The translations under genes and the position numbers were made by a program. Below the pieces are notes generated by a model. It ran no database searches. It was not told where the DNA came from and saw only the letters and a list, made by a program, of their open reading frames with translations. This document shows, piece after piece, positions 1-7,534 of a stretch of 64,000 nt of DNA. The DNA comes from DAOUMU01 sp034409055. Its GTDB lineage: Bacteria; Chloroflexota; Anaerolineae; 4572-78; J111. The stretch covers positions 24,398 to 88,397 of the forward strand of contig DAOUMU010000536.1 in NCBI GenBank assembly GCA_034409055.1, written 5' to 3'. Position 1 is the stretch's first letter; each line of letters opens with the position of its first letter.

Positions 1-69
1 GATCCGCACTATTTTAGTTTTGTCTTTAAAAAGAATACTGGCCTTTCTCCGAGAAAGTTTCGGGTATAG
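1..69 (+). CDS. AraC-family response regulator, C-terminal fragment (YesN-like)
   Basis: Only the last 22 residues are in the window. They read DPHYFSFVFKKNTGLSPRKF and end RV-stop at 67-69. This is the second helix-turn-helix and tail typical of AraC/XylS DNA-binding domains (pattern YFS..FKK.TG.SP..FR). The next gene, 25 bp downstream, is a YesM-type histidine kinase. YesM kinases are normally encoded beside YesN response regulators, which carry a receiver domain plus an AraC domain, so this is probably the cognate regulator of the sugar transporter that follows. The receiver half cannot be seen, so a plain AraC regulator remains possible. Confidence 0.75.
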   Translation, partial: DPHYFSFVFKKNTGLSPRKFRV

Positions 70-93
70 CGTGTTCTGACGGGATGGTAAATT

Positions 94-1662
94 ATGAATT
101 ACGTAGAAAAGGGAATAATTAGCGAGTCTTCTCCCAAATACATGGGCGGCATCATTAACTATTTTGCAGGAATACATTTATCTATCAGGACCAAGATTCT
201 GCTATCGTTCTTGATTGTGATTTTTTTGATGAGCGCCATTAATGCGATATTGATCTTGCAGGTACTGAAATTCAACCGCCAATTCGATGCCATTATCTCC
301 AATATCATCACCGCCAACAGCATCAATGGGTATATCAATCCCGCTATCGACTCGGAAATGTGGGAGATTGTAGCCGGCAAAACCGAGTTCGAAGCGGGTA
401 AACAGTACGAGATTATTGATGGTGCCAATGCCAAAATCAGGTGGATGATGGACAATGCCGCCTCTGATAAATCTAGAATCAAGTTGGAAGTGATCCGCCG
501 GACCATGGATACATTGACCCATTATGTTAACGTGATGGGGGAGCAGATTGAACAGGGCAGCCGGGTGTCTCAAAATGAGCAAGTCCTGGAAAATATTAGA
601 GGCGTTTCTGATTTGGTTGATGATCTCATCCAGGAATATATTCTGTTTGAAGTGAACCAGGCGGGGGAAAATTATAAAGAAATTCAACGCAATTTCACCC
701 ACTGGGCGTTTACCTATATGATCCTGCTGTTTTGTGTCATCGGCTTTTCCATGATGGCGGCCTGGATCATCTCAGAAAGCATCTATATTCCCATCAAAAA
801 GCTGCATGATGTGACCACGACCATTACCGAGCAAGATCTGCAGGTGCTTGTTACCAGTGATAATGTTGATGAAATCATCGAACTGGGTATGAGCTTCAAC
901 ATTATGATCGGTAAGATTAGAGAATTGCTGGATAGTAAGATCAAAGAGCAGGAGAACTTGAAGAAAGCCGAGTTCAGAACGCTGCAGGCCCAGATCAATC
1001 CCCATTTTCTTTACAACACGCTGGATACGATCATCTGGATGGCCGAGTCTAAGAAGACCGATCAGGTTGTTGAGATCGTTAGAGCACTTTCGAAGTTTTT
1101 CAGGATTACGCTCAGTAAAGGCAAGGATTGGATCACCATTCGCGAAGAAATTGAGCGTACCCAGAATTACTTGATCATTCAAAAAATGCGTTACCAGGAT
1201 ATTTTGGATTACAAGATTCAGGTGGATGAAGATGTCCTGGATGGTACGATCTTAAAACTAACGCTTCAACCTCTGGTTGAGAATGCCCTTTACCACGGCA
1301 TTAAAAATAAAAGGAGTGGTGGGACCATCATTGTGCGCGCCCAACGAATGAATGATAACCAAGTTCTGTTTGAAGTAGAAGATGATGGAGTCGGATTTAC
1401 TTCATACAAATTGGGACAAGTTCAGTCGAGGATAAATGAAGACACCGGGGAGATTACATTAAAGGAAACCGGTTTTGGACTTGAAAATGTCAACAAGCGG
1501 ATCAGATTGTATTATGGCAAAGAGTATGGTCTTTCCATCAAGAGTGAATATCAGGGCGGGACGAGAGTAACAGTTGTGATTCCTATGAAAATGAACACGA
1601 TTGGACATGACAAACGGAGTGATAATAACGATGAAATGGTTGTTTTCAATCGGGCTGGATAA
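94..1662 (+). CDS. YesM-type sensor histidine kinase
   Basis: Membrane sensor kinase of 522 aa. TM1 lies at about residues 34-57 and TM2 at about 203-228, with an extracytoplasmic sensing region of about 145 residues between them. A HAMP-like linker (about 228-280) follows, then the His_kinase domain with QINPHFLYNTLDT (phospho-acceptor His304). The HATPase has an N-box at about 391 (LQPLVENALYHG), a G1 box EDDGVGF at about 428 and a G2 box GFGLENVNKR. This is the LytS/YesM class, which usually pairs with an AraC-type response regulator; the tail of one lies immediately upstream. The 3' end overlaps the start of the following sugar-binding lipoprotein, which suggests co-translation and perhaps joint sensing. 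Confidence 0.93.
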   Translation: MNYVEKGIISESSPKYMGGIINYFAGIHLSIRTKILLSFLIVIFLMSAINAILILQVLKFNRQFDAIISNIITANSINGYINPAIDSEMWEIVAGKTEFEAGKQYEIIDGANAKIRWMMDNAASDKSRIKLEVIRRTMDTLTHYVNVMGEQIEQGSRVSQNEQVLENIRGVSDLVDDLIQEYILFEVNQAGENYKEIQRNFTHWAFTYMILLFCVIGFSMMAAWIISESIYIPIKKLHDVTTTITEQDLQVLVTSDNVDEIIELGMSFNIMIGKIRELLDSKIKEQENLKKAEFRTLQAQINPHFLYNTLDTIIWMAESKKTDQVVEIVRALSKFFRITLSKGKDWITIREEIERTQNYLIIQKMRYQDILDYKIQVDEDVLDGTILKLTLQPLVENALYHGIKNKRSGGTIIVRAQRMNDNQVLFEVEDDGVGFTSYKLGQVQSRINEDTGEITLKETGFGLENVNKRIRLYYGKEYGLSIKSEYQGGTRVTVVIPMKMNTIGHDKRSDNNDEMVVFNRAG

Positions 1663-2644
1663 GGTTGTCGTATTAACTATCGTCTTTTTCATAACGGGGT
1701 GTGTGGTCGCGTCTACGCCAGGATTGCCAGAGGCCGGTGCTCAGGGAGAGCAAGCCAACGGCAAAAAGACCTATCACGACCTGGTGGTTGGTTTTGCCCA
1801 AATCGGCGCCGAGAGCGAGTGGCGCACTGCCAATACTATATCTATCAAGGAAGAAGCCGAGAGATTGGGCGTAGAATTGAGATTTTCCGACGCTCAACAA
1901 AAGCAGGAAAACCAGATTAAAGCTATTCGTTCTTTCATTGCCCAGCAGGTGGACGTAATTGGGGTGTCCCCGGTGGTGGAAACCGGTTGGAACAGCGTTT
2001 TCCAGGAAGCCAAAGATGCGGGCATCCCACTTATTCTAGTTGACCGTCGCGCCCATGTACCTGAGAATCTTTACACAACCCGTGTTGGTTCTGACTTTGT
2101 TGAAGAAGGTCGAAACGCTGCTCGGGTGATGGCTGGTCTTCTTGCTGGCCGGGGCAAGATTGTTGAATTGGTCGGTACGGTAGGTTCTGCCCCGGCCAAT
2201 GATCGCTACACCGGGTTTAGAGAAATCCTGAACGATTACCCGCAGATGAAGGTTATTGCATCCGTATCTGGCGACTTTACCCAGGCCAAGGGTAAGGAGG
2301 TAATGGAGGATTTCCTGAGAATCTATGGTGGCGAAATTGATGCGCTTTATGCGCACAACGACGATATGGCTCTTGGTGCCATTCGGGCTATAGAAGAGTA
2401 TGGGTTGAAGCCCGGTGAGGACATCAAGATTGTGTCGGTTGACGCGGCGCGCGGGGCCTTTGAAGCCATGATTGCCGGCAAATTGAACGCCACGGTCGAG
2501 TGTAACCCGCTCCTCGGTCCGCAGTTCCTTGACCTGGCTCTGAAAGTGGTCAACGGTGAAGAAGTTCCCAAGCGGATCAAATCTGAGGAAACCATTTTTT
2601 TTCCACATAACGCGGCCGAAATCTTGCCCACCCGCAAATATTGA
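1631..2644 (+). CDS. Sugar ABC transporter substrate-binding lipoprotein, YtfQ-like (kinase-linked copy)
   Basis: Peripla_BP_4-type sugar-binding protein. The ATG at 1631 is preferred over 1601: it has GGAGTG about 10 bp upstream and gives a lipoprotein signal peptide (hydrophobic segment, then ITGC, lipidated Cys24). Motifs shared with E. coli YtfQ include the QQKQENQI run, PVVETGW, SGDF..AKGKEVME and YAHNDDM. The start lies inside the kinase gene (32-bp overlap), so it is translationally coupled to the sensor. It is a clear paralogue of the binding protein at 3150 but lacks that protein's coiled-coil linker. Either it is a second transport receptor or it presents ligand to the YesM kinase; the overlap favours a sensing role, which is inference. 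Confidence 0.9.
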   Translation: MKWLFSIGLDKVVVLTIVFFITGCVVASTPGLPEAGAQGEQANGKKTYHDLVVGFAQIGAESEWRTANTISIKEEAERLGVELRFSDAQQKQENQIKAIRSFIAQQVDVIGVSPVVETGWNSVFQEAKDAGIPLILVDRRAHVPENLYTTRVGSDFVEEGRNAARVMAGLLAGRGKIVELVGTVGSAPANDRYTGFREILNDYPQMKVIASVSGDFTQAKGKEVMEDFLRIYGGEIDALYAHNDDMALGAIRAIEEYGLKPGEDIKIVSVDAARGAFEAMIAGKLNATVECNPLLGPQFLDLALKVVNGEEVPKRIKSEETIFFPHNAAEILPTRKY

Positions 2645-2659
2645 TAGCCCCCTGTTTTC

Positions 2660-2791
2660 CTGGTTCCAATGCTCCAGCGTTGGAACGCCTTAGCAACGTT
2701 CCACTTTGCCGGACGCTCTGCGTCTCCCGCCCAAGCCGACGCGGAGCGTCTGGGGATGCATTCCCACGCAGAGCGTGGGAACGAGGAAAAA
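2660..2791 (+). repeat. Mosaic palindromic intergenic repeat
   Basis: Several nested inverted repeats lie side by side: GGTTCCAA...TTGGAAC at 2662-2686, GGAACG...CGTTCC just after it, GACGCTC...GAGCGTC around 2712-2750 (one mismatch), and the perfect hairpin TTCCCACGC-aga-GCGTGGGAA at 2761-2781. The composition differs from the flanking AT-rich DNA. It resembles the dispersed 'GTTCCCACGCTCTGCGTGGGAA' type of repeat found between genes in many environmental bacteria. No coding potential is credible. Confidence 0.75.
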
Positions 2792-2817
2792 AATAGAAGC
2801 AAGAATCACCTTGAGAA

Positions 2818-2843
2818 GCGGCGCTTATTAGCGCCGCTTTTTT
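2818..2843 (+). terminator. Rho-independent terminator after the kinase/binding-protein pair
   Basis: A perfect 7-bp stem, GCGGCGC (2818-2824) / GCGCCGC (2831-2837), has a 6-nt loop and is followed at once by six T residues. It separates the sensor module from the transport module. Confidence 0.9.
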
Positions 2844-2849
2844 CATACT

Positions 2850-3149
2850 AGACACAGTTGCTTTGCCGATGAGATGAGCTTGCCTATGCTCAACGATTTC
2901 TCAAAACCACCTTAATCAAAAATTTTTTAATTTTTATCAAAAAAAATCATATCTTTTGAGCAAGAAAGTTATTTTATCAGAAAATCAAATATGAAACTCA
3001 ATACATTTCCAATAAAAACTCATTGATATTTGCTCAATAATTATATACTATTGGCGTATAGATAGTGTTTGTCCCGGGACACAAATTTTTAACCCTCAAA
3101 AAATAACCCATTGATTAGATTAAGTAGACTAAATAAGGAGTGAGTAACA
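2850..3149 (+). promoter_or_regulatory. AT-rich control region of the transporter operon with a palindrome
   Basis: About 300 bp without a gene, strongly AT-rich. A possible -35/-10 pair is TTGATA (about 3023) and TATACT (about 3045), with short spacing. The perfect 12-bp palindrome TGTCCCGGGACA lies at 3070-3081 just downstream and is a candidate operator. AAGGAG at about 3135 is the ribosome binding site for the ATG at 3150. The promoter assignment is tentative; the palindrome is directly visible. Confidence 0.45.
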
Positions 3150-4229
3150 ATGAAGTTTTCAAAAGTTCTGTATTTTATGGTAGTTTTTGCCATGATCTTG
3201 GCGATAGTAGGTTGCGGGGCGCAAACGCAAACCGATGCAGCCTCCCAGGCTGACGTAGACGCCCTTAAAGCTGAAGTGGAATCTCTCAAAGCTGAAGTGG
3301 AATCTCTCAAAGCCGAAATTGGGGCTGCACCGGCAGTCGCCGCACCCGCCGCAGCCGCCAAGGGTTACGAAGATTTGACCGTATGCTACCCTCAACTTGG
3401 TGCCGAGAGCGACTGGCGTACCGCCAATAGCGCTTCTCTGAAGCAAACTGCTGAAGAATTGGGCGTAAACCTGATCTTCTCCGACGCTCAACAGAAGCAA
3501 GAAAACCAGATTTCGGCTATGCGTACCTGTATCCAACAGGGTGTTGATGTGATTGCTCTACCTCCGGTGGTTGAAGATGGTTGGGATGCCGTGTTGACCG
3601 AAGCCCAAGATGCTGGCATTCCGGTCATTATCGTAGACCGCTCCGTCTCCGCCGACCCGTCTCTGTATGCCGCTCACATTGGCTCTGACATGGTACTGGA
3701 AGGTCAAAGATCGGCCGATGAAATGAATCGTTTGCTCCCCGATGGCGGTAAGATTGTTGAACTCAGTGGTACCACCGGCTCCGGCGCTGCTGTTGGCCGC
3801 GCCGAAGGTTTCCGCATGAACCTCAATGACAACATTGAAATTATGGACTCGCAGACCGGTAACTTCACCACTGCCGAAGGTAAGCCGGTTATGGAAGCCT
3901 TCCTGAAGAAATACGAAGGCGAAATCGATGGCGCGTTCATCCACAATGACAATATGGCCATTGGCGCGGTCGAAGCGATGAAGGCTGCCGGTTTGAAACC
4001 GGGCGATGTCAAGATCGTGTCTGTTGATGGTACCCGCGGTGGTTTCCAACTGATGATCGACGGCTGGGTGCAAGCTGATGTTGAATGTAACCCGCTGCTC
4101 GGCCCGCAGGTTATGGAAATGGCTCTGGCTCTGGCAAACGGCGAACCTGTAGAACCAGAAACCCTCACCAACGAAACCATTTACTATCCTGAGGAAGCTG
4201 AAGAATTACTGCCGTCCCGCCTGTACTAG
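3150..4229 (+). CDS. ytfQ: Sugar ABC transporter substrate-binding lipoprotein, YtfQ-like (transport copy)
   Basis: Lipoprotein of 359 aa. The signal peptide ends at IVGC (Cys22). An unusual tether follows: a short coiled coil at residues 35-57 built of near-identical LKAEVES heptads, then an Ala/Pro-rich spacer to about residue 72. The remainder is a Peripla_BP_4 sugar-binding domain with YtfQ signatures (QLGAESDWRTAN, DAQQKQENQI, PPVVEDGW, FIHNDNM). In E. coli the family feeds galactofuranose to YtfRT-YjfF; pyranoses or other sugars are possible here. It starts after its own control region with a good AAGGAG site and is followed by a hairpin and a fresh promoter, as expected for a binding protein made in excess over its membrane complex. 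Confidence 0.92.
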   Translation: MKFSKVLYFMVVFAMILAIVGCGAQTQTDAASQADVDALKAEVESLKAEVESLKAEIGAAPAVAAPAAAAKGYEDLTVCYPQLGAESDWRTANSASLKQTAEELGVNLIFSDAQQKQENQISAMRTCIQQGVDVIALPPVVEDGWDAVLTEAQDAGIPVIIVDRSVSADPSLYAAHIGSDMVLEGQRSADEMNRLLPDGGKIVELSGTTGSGAAVGRAEGFRMNLNDNIEIMDSQTGNFTTAEGKPVMEAFLKKYEGEIDGAFIHNDNMAIGAVEAMKAAGLKPGDVKIVSVDGTRGGFQLMIDGWVQADVECNPLLGPQVMEMALALANGEPVEPETLTNETIYYPEEAEELLPSRLY

Positions 4230-4248
4230 TCTGTTCGGCCGCATATAA

Positions 4249-4282
4249 GTTGTTTGTAATACTATGTTGTTTGTAATACTAT
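4249..4282 (+). repeat. Perfect 17-bp tandem duplication
   Basis: GTTGTTTGTAATACTAT occurs twice head to tail (4249-4265 and 4266-4282) between the ytfQ stop codon and its terminator. It is probably a replication-slippage product. No protein or RNA function is apparent. Confidence 0.8.
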
Positions 4283-4308
4283 ATCGAAACAAACAATAAA
4301 CAATAGTA

Positions 4309-4345
4309 GAGAAGCGGCGTTAACCCTACGCCGCTTCTCTTATAA
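4309..4345 (+). terminator. Hairpin terminator/attenuator after ytfQ
   Basis: A perfect 12-bp stem, GAGAAGCGGCGT (4309-4320) / ACGCCGCTTCTC (4328-4339), has a 7-nt loop, but only a weak T-rich tail (TTATAAAATTT) follows. It could terminate partially or protect the upstream mRNA end. Its GAGAAGCGGCG core also occurs in the hairpin at 2813-2837. Confidence 0.75.
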
Positions 4346-4348
4346 AAT

Positions 4349-4377
4349 TTGGCAAAATCCTCTAAAAATAGTATGCT
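4349..4377 (+). promoter_or_regulatory. Candidate sigma70 promoter for the permease genes
   Basis: TTGGCA (4349-4354), exactly 17 bp, then TATGCT (4372-4377), starting only 10 bp after the hairpin. It lies about 115 bp upstream of the permease ATG at 4493. The position fits a secondary promoter re-initiating transcription after the ytfQ terminator. It is a sequence match only. Confidence 0.5.
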
Positions 4378-4492
4378 AGGTTAAGAGTCTCATCGTAGTA
4401 TTGGCAGTACAACTAAAGAGATTGCGGACTTCTCCTCTGAAAATATCGATGATTAACCCATTATCCAAACAAACAATGGCAGGAATTTATTT

Positions 4493-5590
4493 ATGAAAAA
4501 TAACAACACTCCTTTGTTCAAACGTATGCGCGAAGGCCAGTTGTTCTGGCCTACTGCTGCGTTGTTCTTGCTTTTGCTCTTTAATCTTATTTTTGCTCCC
4601 GGGTTCTTTAAAATCGGGATCCTGGATGGTCACTTATTCGGGAATCTCATTGACGTTTTTAACAATTCAGCCCCGTTGATGTTGGTGGCCATCGGAATGA
4701 CCATGGTGATTGCTACCGGCGGTGTTGACCTTTCGGTAGGCGCGGTGATCGCTATCTCGGCTGCCGTGAGCACCGTATTGATCAATCCGGCCCTGGGTAA
4801 TGTATTGATCGAAAATAGGATCCTGGCCGCAAATACCACCAATACCCCCTTGCCGATAGTTGTGTTGGTTGATATTGCGGCCGGTACGCTTTGCGGCCTG
4901 TGGAATGGGATGTTGGTTTCAAGAGGAAGAATCTCGCCTATGGTGGCCACCCTTATCCTCATGGTAGCCGGCCGTGGAATTGCCCAACTCATCACCAACG
5001 GTCAAATTATGACCGTTTATTATCAACCCTATTGGTGGTTTGGGAACGGATTCATCTTGGGGCTACCCGTTTCAATTTATATTGTGGCGATAATATTTGT
5101 TTTTGCCTGGCTGTTGGTGCGTAAAACTGCAATCGGCATGTTCATCGAATCGGTCGGGATCAATTCAAAAGCCACATATTATAGTGGTATCAGCGAAAAA
5201 AATATCAAGCTTTTTGTTTATACATTCTGTGGTTTTTGCAGCGCCTGGGCCGGCTTGATCCTCGGTTCTTACATTCACGGTGTTGATGCCAATAACATTG
5301 GCCTCCTTTATGAGTTAGACGCCATTTTAGCCGTGGTTATCGGCGGCACGCTCATGTCGGGCGGGCGGTTTTCTCTATTGGCCAGTGTGATCGGTGCACT
5401 TCTCATCTGGACTTTCACAATCACCATGTATACCCTTGGGGTTCCCGCTAATGCCCTGTTAGCGGGTCGAGCCGTGCTTGTTTTGGTGGTGATTATTCTT
5501 TACTCTGATTACACGCGTCGGTTTTTGAACAAATTCTCTGAACGGAAAGAGAAAAAATTCTCTGAACGGAAAGAGGTAGTGGGTAGTTAA
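4493..5590 (+). CDS. ytfT: Sugar ABC transporter permease, YtfT-like
   Basis: Integral membrane permease of 365 aa in the BPD_transp_2 (RbsC/YtfT) family, about 8-10 TM segments. It contains MLVAIGMTMVIATGGVDLSV, the most conserved segment of this family, and the C-terminal EAA-like region GLLYELDAILAVVIGGTLMSGG. It should form the pore with the YjfF-like permease at 6385 and the ATPase at 7535. The start has AGGAA 7-8 bp upstream. The extreme C-terminus carries a tandem duplication (FSERKEKKFSERKE) encoded by a 24-bp repeat. Part of a third homologous permease survives at 9061-9407. Confidence 0.93.
   Translation: MKNNNTPLFKRMREGQLFWPTAALFLLLLFNLIFAPGFFKIGILDGHLFGNLIDVFNNSAPLMLVAIGMTMVIATGGVDLSVGAVIAISAAVSTVLINPALGNVLIENRILAANTTNTPLPIVVLVDIAAGTLCGLWNGMLVSRGRISPMVATLILMVAGRGIAQLITNGQIMTVYYQPYWWFGNGFILGLPVSIYIVAIIFVFAWLLVRKTAIGMFIESVGINSKATYYSGISEKNIKLFVYTFCGFCSAWAGLILGSYIHGVDANNIGLLYELDAILAVVIGGTLMSGGRFSLLASVIGALLIWTFTITMYTLGVPANALLAGRAVLVLVVIILYSDYTRRFLNKFSERKEKKFSERKEVVGS
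5531..5575 (+). repeat. 24-bp-period tandem duplication within the permease C-terminus
   Basis: AAATTCTCTGAACGGAAAGA(G) is present at 5531-5551 and again at 5555-5575, in frame, adding eight charged residues to the cytoplasmic tail of the permease. Confidence 0.85.
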
Positions 5591-5677
5591 AATATAAGTG
5601 ATAGGTTGTAATCTTAAAAAAGGAGGATATGTGCCTCGACCTGCCGTTGAGGCGGAAGGTTGCCGCACCAAAATATC

Positions 5678-6223
5678 ATGAAAAGGATATACAGTATTCT
5701 ATTGTTTATATTGCTCATCCTTCTGGCCAGCTGCAACACGATGCAAACCGGAAAACCTACAAGAGTGCCGGGAGAGCTTTCGCTGGAGATGCCATCCGAA
5801 TGCAGGACTCTGCAAGAAGGGCTTTGCCTTGTGTCCGAACCTGGCGAGTCGTTGGGAGAAGGAAAGACAACAATCATTAACCAAAAGCCAGAGGCTGCTT
5901 TTCTAGATGACAGCACCGCCCTCCAGATAAAAGTTGAGGAGTGGACCTTCGTATTTGACCCGGGAGATAACAAGCCGTTTTCTGTTGGCATGATTTTCCC
6001 AAATGCTAAGTTATATCCCCAAGACAAGGCCGTCGGCATGACGGTGGAACACAACGGGAAAAAATGCGATGAGGTGGAGGGGTCTTTCACTGCCCAGATA
6101 TTGCAGAGCGCTCAAAAAGAAGGTATAAACACAAATCCTGTCTCGAATTTTGACATTCGCTTTACGATGCGGTGCAATAAACAGCCCCAGGTAATCCTAG
6201 GGCGCGTAAAGCTTCCCAGGTAG
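5678..6223 (+). CDS. Hypothetical lipoprotein inserted in the transporter operon
   Basis: About 181 aa. The preferred start is ATG 5678, giving a clean lipoprotein signal (MKRIYSILLFILLILLASC). The mature part is rich in Cys, Pro and charged residues (MPSECRTLQEGLCL, FTMRCNKQPQV). No family was recognised. No good ribosome binding site precedes 5678. The strong AAGGAGG at about 5620-5626 instead sits just before an ATG at 5629 in another frame, which looks like the displaced leader of a former downstream gene. It lies between two permease genes that are normally adjacent, and an IS1-like remnant follows directly, so it probably arrived by insertion. Function unknown. Confidence 0.6.
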   Translation: MKRIYSILLFILLILLASCNTMQTGKPTRVPGELSLEMPSECRTLQEGLCLVSEPGESLGEGKTTIINQKPEAAFLDDSTALQIKVEEWTFVFDPGDNKPFSVGMIFPNAKLYPQDKAVGMTVEHNGKKCDEVEGSFTAQILQSAQKEGINTNPVSNFDIRFTMRCNKQPQVILGRVKLPR

Positions 6224-6229
6224 TGGTGA

Positions 6230-6372
6230 ATTGGTAAAGAACAGGCCAAACGTTATACCTTACGCCAACGACTGGCTCGATACGTCTGTAAAGTATTGTC
6301 TTTCCCAAATCCGACAAGTTTCATCACGGTCGCAAAGTGGTTCATCACAACCTATTACTTACTATCCGGAAA
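6230..6372 (+). pseudogene. IS1-family transposase, C-terminal remnant
   Basis: One frame from 6230 reads IGKEQAKRYTLRQRLARYVC, then KVLSFPN and KWFITTYYLLSG, without an initiation codon and preceded by a stop. This resembles the C-terminal part of IS1-type transposases (IGKE..K.I....TLRQR..R.VRK.LSFSK, with a ..WFI..YN tail). Only about 45 residues remain, so it is a vestige. It is not a long ORF and was found by reading the frames. The intervening 6224-6384 region shows nothing else. Confidence 0.55.
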
Positions 6373-6384
6373 GGAATCCTATAG

Positions 6385-7362
6385 ATGCAACGAACTAAGC
6401 GTTTCTTGTTAGTTAACGGCCCCCTGCTGACTACCATCGTCATATTTATCGTGCTCTACATTATCGGGGCTTTGCTGTATCCCGCTATGCAAAAACCGCA
6501 GGTAGTTTTTAACCTGTTTATTAACCAGGCCAGCCTGTTGCTTGTGTCTATTGGCATGACGCTGGTGATCATTACCAAAGGTATTGACCTTTCGGTAGCC
6601 GGGGTCATTGCTCTTACCACGGCTGCATCGGCTGCTTTACTCGCTGCCGGGGTGAGTCCTTTTATTGTGATGCCTTTGATGCTGGTTATGGGCATGGTGT
6701 TTGGGCTGAGTCAGGGCTGGCTTATTCATTTCTTCAAGGTAGAGCCCTTTATTGTAACCTTAATGGGTCTCTTTTTTGCCCGGGGGATGGCTTACATCAT
6801 CACCCTAGCGTCTTTGACAATTAAGGATCCTGTTTACCGTTACCTGGCACTAACAAAACTCTACATTCCCTTCTTTGAAAAAGTGTACATTTATATTCCA
6901 ACCCTCATCGGCCCGCTGATTTTATTGGTGACAATTTATATATCTTTCTTCACCCGATTTGGCCGTACGGTCTATGCTGTTGGCAACAATGAACAGTCTG
7001 CTTTGCTGATGGGGTTACCTGTGGCCCGCACAAAACTCCTTGTGTATGCCTTTAGCGGTTTTTGTTCTTCTATGGCGGGAATTGTGTGGGGTATTTCTCT
7101 GCTTTCAGGTTATGGCGGGTACGCGCCGGGGATGGAATTGGATGCCATTGCCTCGGTCGTAATCGGTGGCACAATGTTAACGGGCGGTGTAGGAACTGTA
7201 ATTGGCACCCTGTTTGGTGTTTTAATTAACGGCACCATCGTCTCTATCCTGCAATTCAATGGCACCTTGAGTTCTTGGTGGACCCGTATCGGTGTGGGTG
7301 CGCTCACTCTGATCTTCCTCGGAATTCAAGCTTTATTTTATATGAGGAGAAAACACTCATAA
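6385..7362 (+). CDS. yjfF: Sugar ABC transporter permease, YjfF-like
   Basis: Permease of 325 aa in the RbsC/YjfF family, about 8-9 TM helices. Signature segments are SLLLVSIGMTLVIITKGIDL in the first third and GMELDAIASVVIGGTMLTGG in the last third. YtfT and YjfF are the two half-pores of the galactofuranose-type importer, and the gene order here (binding protein, YtfT, YjfF, ATPase) keeps the set together although the E. coli order differs. AAAGGAA about 11 bp upstream serves as ribosome binding site. Its distance from the first permease (about 795 bp) is explained by the inserted lipoprotein and IS remnant. Confidence 0.92.
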   Translation: MQRTKRFLLVNGPLLTTIVIFIVLYIIGALLYPAMQKPQVVFNLFINQASLLLVSIGMTLVIITKGIDLSVAGVIALTTAASAALLAAGVSPFIVMPLMLVMGMVFGLSQGWLIHFFKVEPFIVTLMGLFFARGMAYIITLASLTIKDPVYRYLALTKLYIPFFEKVYIYIPTLIGPLILLVTIYISFFTRFGRTVYAVGNNEQSALLMGLPVARTKLLVYAFSGFCSSMAGIVWGISLLSGYGGYAPGMELDAIASVVIGGTMLTGGVGTVIGTLFGVLINGTIVSILQFNGTLSSWWTRIGVGALTLIFLGIQALFYMRRKHS

Positions 7363-7534
7363 AGATATTTTTTCACGGGCTTACTTCTTTTTCGTCTTTG
7401 CCGCATAGACAATTATACCCGGCAAAGTAAGTTGAGGGGTGAATCAGGGATCGGCGGTATCTAAAGGTATGCCATCAATATCTCGAAAAAACTTGATTTA
7501 ATCTTATTTGTCCACGACGGAGGCACAACGCATT

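Noticed and set aside
5629..5880. ORF directly behind the strong AAGGAGG site (83 codons)
   Set aside because: It overlaps the lipoprotein gene in another frame and its sequence has no domain-like pattern. The ribosome site is better explained as a leftover leader.
7363..7534. Inverted repeat TTACTT...GGCAAAGTAAG as an attenuator before the ATPase gene
   Set aside because: The stem is interrupted by a long bulge and has no T-run. Too weak to annotate as a feature.
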